From assembly GCF_017566145.1 (NCBI RefSeq), contig NZ_JABFCL010000009.1, positions 1 to 64,000 of the forward strand: 64,000 nucleotides of DNA, given 5' to 3'. Position numbers and translations under genes: made by a program. Numbering within the stretch: position 1 is the first letter of the stretch; every line of letters begins with the position of its first letter. This stretch comes from Bittarella massiliensis (ex Durand et al. 2017). GTDB lineage: Bacteria; Bacillota; Clostridia; Oscillospirales; Ruminococcaceae. Under the pieces are notes generated by a model. That model had not been told where the DNA came from, did no database searches, and saw nothing but the letters and a program-made list of their open reading frames with translations. Shown here piece after piece: positions 59,419 through 64,000 of the stretch.

Positions 59419-60939
59419 ATGAATTTGTTGGACGCCATCGCCAGTCACGCCGCCGCCCGGCCGGACGCTCTGGCCTACCGCTCTCCCCAAGGGGAGTTGA
59501 CCTATCGCCAGCTGTGGGAGGGGGCGGGCCGCCTGGCCGCCGCCCTGGATCGCCGCCTGGGGGAAAACCGCTCCCCCCTGGTGGTCTACGGGCACAAGAG
59601 TCCCCTGGTGCCCCTGTGCTTTTTGGCCTGTGCCCGCTCGGGCCGGGGCTACTGCCCGGTGGACACCTCCCTCCCCCCCGCGCGGGTAGCCAGCACCGTC
59701 GAGGCGGCCGACCCGCCGCTGGTGCTGGCCGTCGAGCCGCTGGCCGATCCCTGTGGGCGCCCGGTGCTCGCCGCCGCCGAACTGGCCGCCCTGGCCGAAG
59801 GGGGAGAGGCTCCAACCGCTCTCCGCCCGGTGGCGGGGGAGGACCTCTTTTACATCCTCTTCACCTCCGGCAGCACCGGCACCCCCAAGGGGGTGCAGAT
59901 CACCGCCGACTGCCTGGATCGCTTCCTGGACTGGTCCTCCCGGTTGGGGGAGGGATTCCCGGCAGGGGCGCCCCGGGTCTTTCTCAACCAGGCCCCCTTC
60001 TCCTTTGACCTGTCGGTGATGGACCTCTACACTGCCTTTTTTACCGGCGGCACCCTCTGGACGCTGCCCAAAGAGGTACAGCAGGACGCGGCGGCCCTCT
60101 TCTCCTCCCTGGAGCGGTCGGGGGCCCAGGTCTGGGTCTCCACCCCCTCCTTTGCCGAGGTCTGCCTGGCCGACAGGCGCTTTGACAGCGCCTTGCTGCC
60201 CGAGATGAAACTCTTTCTCTTCTGCGGGGAGACGCTGCAAAACGCCACCGCCCAAAAGCTGCACAGCCGCTTTCCCGGGGCCAAGGTCGTCAACACCTAC
60301 GGCCCCACCGAGTCCACCGTGGCCGTCACCCAGGTGGAGATCACCCCCTCCCTGGCGGCGGCCAACGAGCCCCTGCCGGTGGGGGCTCCCAAGCCGGGCA
60401 CCTGGCTCTTTATCACCGGCCCGGAGGGGGAGGACCTGCCGGAGGGGGAGCGAGGGGAGATCGTCATCGTGGGGGACACGGTGAGCAGCGGCTATTTCGG
60501 CCGCCCCGACCTGACCGCGCGCACCTTCGGCACCCGGCGGGTGGCGGGGGCCGAGCACCGCCTCTACCGCACCGGGGACAAAGGATACCTGCGGGGCGGG
60601 CAGTTGTACTACTGCGGCCGGCTGGACCTGCAGATCAAGCTGCACGGCTACCGCATCGAGTTGGAGGACATCGAGCAGAACATCTGCCGGTTGCCGGGCG
60701 TTCGGGGGGCGGTGGTGCTGCCCCAGGAGCGGGATGGCACCGTCCGCAGCCTGACGGCCTACGTGGCGGCCGACTGGCCGGGGGAGCGGGACTTTGCCGC
60801 CTCGCAGCGGGCCAGGGGGGAGCTTGGACGGTTTCTCCCCGCCTACATGATCCCCAAGAAGTTCGTCTTTCTGGACGCCCTTCCCATGACCGCCAACGGC
60901 AAGGTGGACCGCAAGGCGCTGGGAGGGTTGGCAAGGTGA
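59419..60939 (+). CDS. dltA: D-alanine--carrier protein ligase
   Basis: DltA adenylates D-alanine and loads it on the DltC carrier for D-alanylation of teichoic acids. The 506-residue adenylating enzyme has the P-loop FTSGSTGTPKGVQ, LNQAPFSFDLSVMD, NTYGPTESTVAVT, YRTGDKGYL and the C-terminal catalytic Lys in TANGKVDRKAL. It is the first gene of dltABCD and overlaps dltB by 4 nt. The ribosome-binding site (GGGAAGGGG) is slightly distant. Confidence 0.95.
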   Translation: MNLLDAIASHAAARPDALAYRSPQGELTYRQLWEGAGRLAAALDRRLGENRSPLVVYGHKSPLVPLCFLACARSGRGYCPVDTSLPPARVASTVEAADPPLVLAVEPLADPCGRPVLAAAELAALAEGGEAPTALRPVAGEDLFYILFTSGSTGTPKGVQITADCLDRFLDWSSRLGEGFPAGAPRVFLNQAPFSFDLSVMDLYTAFFTGGTLWTLPKEVQQDAAALFSSLERSGAQVWVSTPSFAEVCLADRRFDSALLPEMKLFLFCGETLQNATAQKLHSRFPGAKVVNTYGPTESTVAVTQVEITPSLAAANEPLPVGAPKPGTWLFITGPEGEDLPEGERGEIVIVGDTVSSGYFGRPDLTARTFGTRRVAGAEHRLYRTGDKGYLRGGQLYYCGRLDLQIKLHGYRIELEDIEQNICRLPGVRGAVVLPQERDGTVRSLTAYVAADWPGERDFAASQRARGELGRFLPAYMIPKKFVFLDALPMTANGKVDRKALGGLAR

Positions 60940-62111
60940 GTTTTTACGGCGACCTGCGCTTTTTCTTGGTGCTGGCGGCGGCCCTGGTGCCGGCAGCGGT
61001 ATTGGGACTGCGGGAAAAATCCCTCAGGGGGTACGGCTTCGCCCTCTCGCTGCTCTTTCTCTGGCTGGTGTACGGCAGGGAGCCGGCGCAGCTGCTCTGG
61101 CTGGCGGGCTTTTACCTGTTGGAACTGCACGCGGTCAAGGGCTACCTGCTGCTGCGCCGCAAGTTCGGCCGCAACAGCGTGATCTACGGCCACTTTGTGG
61201 CCCTGGCCTTGGCGCCCCTTCTGCTCTACAAGTTCTCCGGCCTCTTTGGCAAGGGCATTTTCGGCTTTCTGGGCATCAGCTATCTGAGTTTTAAGGTGCT
61301 GCAGGTCATCATTGAGATCTACGACGGGGTCATCAAGGAGATGGGGGGACTGGAGCTCTCCAGCTTCCTCCTCTTCTTCCCGACCATCAGTTCGGGCCCC
61401 ATCGACCGCAGCCGCCGCTTTCTGGCGGACTGGCACACCGTCTATCCCCGGGCGGAGTACCGCAAACTGCTGGGAACGGGGCTGCAAAAGATCGCCCTGG
61501 GCCTCTTTTACAAGTACGCCCTCTCCCAGCTGTTTTACCAGGTGATGGGCCGCTTTGCCCACCGCTACCGCCCCCTGCCGCTGGCCGGGTACGGGTACAG
61601 CTACGGCTTCTACCTCTTTTTTGACTTTGCCGGTTACAGCCTGATGGCCATTGGGGTCAGCTATATCCTGGGCATCCGCACCCCGGAAAACTTCGACAAG
61701 CCTTTCTTGAGCGTGGACATGAAGGACTTTTGGAACCGCTGGCACATCACCCTCTCCCACTGGTTCCGGGACTTCCTTTTCTCCCGCTTTATGATGAACG
61801 CCATTCGCAAAAAGTGGTTTTCCAGCCGCCTGAACGGGGCGGCGGCCGGGCTGGTTGTGAACATGTTGGTGATGGGCCTCTGGCACGGGTTCACCGGCTG
61901 CTATATCGCCTACGGCCTCTATCACGGGGCGCTGTTGGCCCTCACCGAAATCTACCAGAAAAAGTCGGTCTTTTATAAGAGAAACCGGGACAAGGGCTGG
62001 TACAGGGCCCTCTCCTGGTTTGTCACCCTGCAGCTGGTGATGGTGGGATTTCTCATCTTCTCGGGAGCCATGGCGGAGGCGGGAAGGGCCGTGTTGGCAA
62101 AACTCATCTGA
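60936..62111 (+). CDS. dltB: D-alanyl transfer membrane protein (MBOAT)
   Basis: DltB is a membrane-bound O-acyltransferase that receives D-Ala from DltC and passes it across the membrane. About eleven helices are present. The MBOAT signatures are FWNRWHITLSHWFRDFLF and GLWHGFTGCYIAYGLYHG with the catalytic-tunnel His. Translation starts at GTG 60936. A 62-nt gap separates it from dltC. Confidence 0.95.
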   Translation: MSFYGDLRFFLVLAAALVPAAVLGLREKSLRGYGFALSLLFLWLVYGREPAQLLWLAGFYLLELHAVKGYLLLRRKFGRNSVIYGHFVALALAPLLLYKFSGLFGKGIFGFLGISYLSFKVLQVIIEIYDGVIKEMGGLELSSFLLFFPTISSGPIDRSRRFLADWHTVYPRAEYRKLLGTGLQKIALGLFYKYALSQLFYQVMGRFAHRYRPLPLAGYGYSYGFYLFFDFAGYSLMAIGVSYILGIRTPENFDKPFLSVDMKDFWNRWHITLSHWFRDFLFSRFMMNAIRKKWFSSRLNGAAAGLVVNMLVMGLWHGFTGCYIAYGLYHGALLALTEIYQKKSVFYKRNRDKGWYRALSWFVTLQLVMVGFLIFSGAMAEAGRAVLAKLI

Positions 62112-62173
62112 CCCTCAAGGAACAGACTGCATATCGCGCCGCCGGGGCGGCCATATAGAAAGGAGCAACTGCA

Positions 62174-62413
62174 ATGGAAGAAAAGATTTTGGAGATGTTG
62201 GTGGAACTCTGCGACGATGAGGTGGTGCGGGAGGACCTGGACGTGGAGCTCTTTGCGACCGGCCTCATCGACTCCCTGGGTTTTACCGAGCTGCTGGTGG
62301 ACATTGAGGACCGGTTTGGAGTCGTCATCTCCCCCTCTGAGCTGGAGCGGGAAGAGATGAATACCCCCCGCAAGCTCATCTCCCTCATCGCCCAGAGGAG
62401 CGAGCAGGCGTGA
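62174..62413 (+). CDS. dltC: D-alanine carrier protein
   Basis: The 79-residue acyl-carrier-like protein carries the phosphopantetheine site TGLIDSLGFTELL, with Ser34 as the attachment residue. It accepts D-Ala from DltA and docks on DltB. The ATG follows AAAGGAG. It overlaps dltD by 4 nt. Confidence 0.95.
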   Translation: MEEKILEMLVELCDDEVVREDLDVELFATGLIDSLGFTELLVDIEDRFGVVISPSELEREEMNTPRKLISLIAQRSEQA

Positions 62414-63618
62414 AGAGGGCGGCCGCCGCCCTGCTGGCCCTGGCGCTGGCTTTGGGCTGCATCTGGGGGTCGGGGCGCTACTTCCGCGGGCAGCTGGAGG
62501 GCGACTTGCAGCGCCAGCTCATCTACGACACCAGCTTGGAGAAAAATTACTCGCCAAACGCCTTTTCCGCCCTTCGGGACGAGCGCAGCATTTTGGTGCT
62601 GGGCTCGTCGGAGCTGACGCTGCACGAGGAGAGCACCCACCCCCAACTGGTGTTTGGCAGCGGCAACTCCGACTTCAACACGGTGCTGTTGGGGGTGCCG
62701 GGAACCCAGAGTCTCAACCAGGCCATCAACCTGGCGGCCCTGTCGGATCAGATGGCCAACAAAAAGGCGGTCTTTATCCTCTCCCCCCAGTGGTTTTATA
62801 AGCAGGGGGTCTATCCCGAGACCTTTGCCAGCCGGTTTTACCCCCAGATGTTTGACGCCTTTATGAAAAACGAGCGGGTGACAGACGAGACCAAGAAAAA
62901 GATTTTGCGCCGGTGCAAGGAGCTCCTCGTCAAGGACCCCGCGCGCAAAGAGCAGGTGGAGACCTACGAGAAGATCTACCTCACCGGGGATCTCAACCCC
63001 CTGGACTATTTGCAGCTGGGGGTGGGAAACCTCTTTTCGGGGCTGCAGTCGGACTACAATGTCTGGCGCACCCAGACCTATCCCCACCAACAGGCGGAGC
63101 ACCGCTACACCCCCTTTATCGCGTCGGTCAAGCCCAGCGAGACGACGGTTCACGCCGGGGAGATCGATTGGGAAGCCCTGCGCCAGCAGGGGGAGGAGCA
63201 GGGGAAGGAGCTGTGCACCAACAACGCCTTTTATATGGAGGACGGGTACTACCAGCAGCTGATTCGCGCCCGGGGCTACACTGCCCGCAACTCAGAGCGG
63301 GACTCCAGCTTCAAGGTGTCCCCGGAATACGACGACCTGTGGCTGTTCTTGCAGGTGGCCAAGGAGCTGGGGATTGAGATTTTGCTGGTGAGCGTGCCGG
63401 TCAACGGCTACTGGTACGACTACACCGGCTTTCCCCAGGAGGACAGAAAACAGTACTACCAGAACATCCGCAACATTGCCGAGCAAAACGGGGTGCAGCT
63501 GGCCGACTACTCGGATCGGGAATACGAGCCCTATTTTTTGCGGGACATTATGCACCTGGGCTGGAAGGGATGGGCGTATTTAGATGAACAGATTTACCGG
63601 TTTTATCAGGCGGATTAA
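62410..63618 (+). CDS. dltD: D-alanyl-lipoteichoic acid biosynthesis protein DltD
   Basis: DltD is a membrane-anchored SGNH-like extracellular protein that completes D-Ala transfer to teichoic acid. One N-terminal membrane helix (residues 3-22) is followed by ILVLGSSELTLHEESTHP with the catalytic Ser, and FLRDIMHLGWKGWAYLDEQI near the end with the Asp-x-x-His pair. The 402-residue length is normal. Translation starts at GTG 62410. The last 35 nt overlap a small dltX-like gene in another frame. Confidence 0.94.
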   Translation: MKRAAAALLALALALGCIWGSGRYFRGQLEGDLQRQLIYDTSLEKNYSPNAFSALRDERSILVLGSSELTLHEESTHPQLVFGSGNSDFNTVLLGVPGTQSLNQAINLAALSDQMANKKAVFILSPQWFYKQGVYPETFASRFYPQMFDAFMKNERVTDETKKKILRRCKELLVKDPARKEQVETYEKIYLTGDLNPLDYLQLGVGNLFSGLQSDYNVWRTQTYPHQQAEHRYTPFIASVKPSETTVHAGEIDWEALRQQGEEQGKELCTNNAFYMEDGYYQQLIRARGYTARNSERDSSFKVSPEYDDLWLFLQVAKELGIEILLVSVPVNGYWYDYTGFPQEDRKQYYQNIRNIAEQNGVQLADYSDREYEPYFLRDIMHLGWKGWAYLDEQIYRFYQAD

Positions 63619-63745
63619 GGGCAACCCCTGGCTCTCCTTCCTGGGGTGGACGGCCTTTTTCTTCCTCCTCTTTATAGGCATCTACATCGGGCTTCTCTGC
63701 ACCGATTTCTCCACTGCCCCCCAGTTTCTCTACAACCAATTTTAG
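63584..63745 (+). CDS. dltX: DltX-like small membrane protein
   Basis: The 53-residue product has a basic N-terminus (MNRFTGFIRRIKGNPWL), one membrane helix (LGWTAFFFLLFIGIYIGLL) and the C-terminal motif QFLYNQF. DltX proteins have exactly this layout and end in F-[IV]-Y-N-[EQ]-F; the terminal motif is needed for D-Ala transfer through DltB and DltD. The gene usually lies before dltA, but here it follows and overlaps dltD by 35 nt, so it should be translated by coupling. Confidence 0.85.
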   Translation: MNRFTGFIRRIKGNPWLSFLGWTAFFFLLFIGIYIGLLCTDFSTAPQFLYNQF

Positions 63746-63931
63746 AGGGGGGCTTCGCCCTCTGGGACATTCGCCCGATTTCGACAGATTTCCCTTGTGC
63801 GAAGCGCTGCCTTTTTGCCCCTTTTTTCGACAGACAGCACAAGAAGTTGAAAAAAACACACCGCCCCCTGTTTCTTTTTTTCCCCTTCGACTATACTAGA
63901 GGGGGAAAATCAGTGGAGGGGGGCGGTCTGC

Positions 63932-64000
63932 GTGAGGCGAATGGGACGGATATGGGCGGCGGTGGCGCTGCTGGGCGCCCTTTTGGCGGGCTGCGTCCCC
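63932..64000 (+). CDS. lipoprotein, N-terminal fragment at window edge
   Basis: A GTG (or the in-frame ATG at 63941) follows GTGGAGGGGGG and encodes MRRMGRIWAAVALLGALLAGC, a lipoprotein signal peptide with lipobox LLAGC. The gene continues beyond the window, so no function can be given. A possible -10 box TATACT lies near 63892. Confidence 0.6.
   Translation, partial: MRRMGRIWAAVALLGALLAGCVP

Overview
The window reads as chromosomal DNA of a GC-rich member of the Clostridia (Bacillota), most plausibly an Oscillospiraceae/Ruminococcaceae-like gut anaerobe. The evidence is the combination of AGGAGG ribosome-binding sites, frequent GTG/TTG starts, dense Rho-independent terminators, a ribosomal protein L27 with a cleavable N-terminal extension next to its protease gene prp, cdaA-cdaR, a ymfF/ymfH peptidase pair, an AgrB/AgrD peptide-signalling locus, a dlt operon and SPETG/VNTG-type surface anchors. 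The species cannot be named from the sequence. No rRNA, tRNA, CRISPR array, transposase or prophage was seen.

Layout. 0-2 kb: a CAAG tandem repeat, a terminator and a secreted surface protein whose C-terminal anchor lies out of frame. 2.4-10 kb: two paralogous M20 peptidases on the minus strand flank a signalling locus made of DUF5317, an AgrC-sensor-like membrane protein, agrB, a 41-codon agrD, and a GGDEF/HD-GYP c-di-GMP protein; a GNAT acetyltransferase runs convergently. 10-24 kb: housekeeping genes ispD-ispF, cdaA-cdaR, a COG2509 oxidoreductase, ymfF-ymfH, lgt-folD, rplU-prp-rpmA, obgE-mrnC-yebC. 24-26 kb: an XRE-AbrB regulator with an ABC-2 exporter. 26.3-28.2 kb: an AT-rich foreign-looking island with a DUF2599 secreted protein and a membrane thioredoxin-like protein. 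28-34 kb: a GyrI-like protein, a PASTA pseudokinase and a surface 5'-nucleotidase. 34-39 kb: rpsF-ssb-rpsR, galU, a RING/zinc-ribbon membrane protein, prfB. 39-48.7 kb: a nucleosidase, an SdpI-like protein, a PAP2 phosphatase, a DUF885 lipoprotein, a PTS EIIC-EAL fusion, nadE and a PH-domain protein. 48.7-58.9 kb: a LacI regulator divergent from an eight-gene operon (TPI paralog, LarA-family protein, BMP lipoprotein, nucleoside hydrolase, ABC ATPase, two permeases, RPE paralog). 59.3-63.7 kb: dltABCD followed by a small dltX-like gene. The window ends in a truncated lipoprotein gene.

The most interesting systems are (1) the orphan AgrB/AgrD locus without kinase or response regulator but beside a c-di-GMP synthase/hydrolase, (2) the LacI-controlled LarA/TPI/RPE/nucleoside-hydrolase import operon, which does not match a pathway I know, and (3) the AT-rich DUF2599 plus thioredoxin-like pair. 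Four genes become intact if one base is added to a short homopolymer. All four shift in the same direction, so homopolymer undercalling in the assembly is as likely as real mutation or phase variation.
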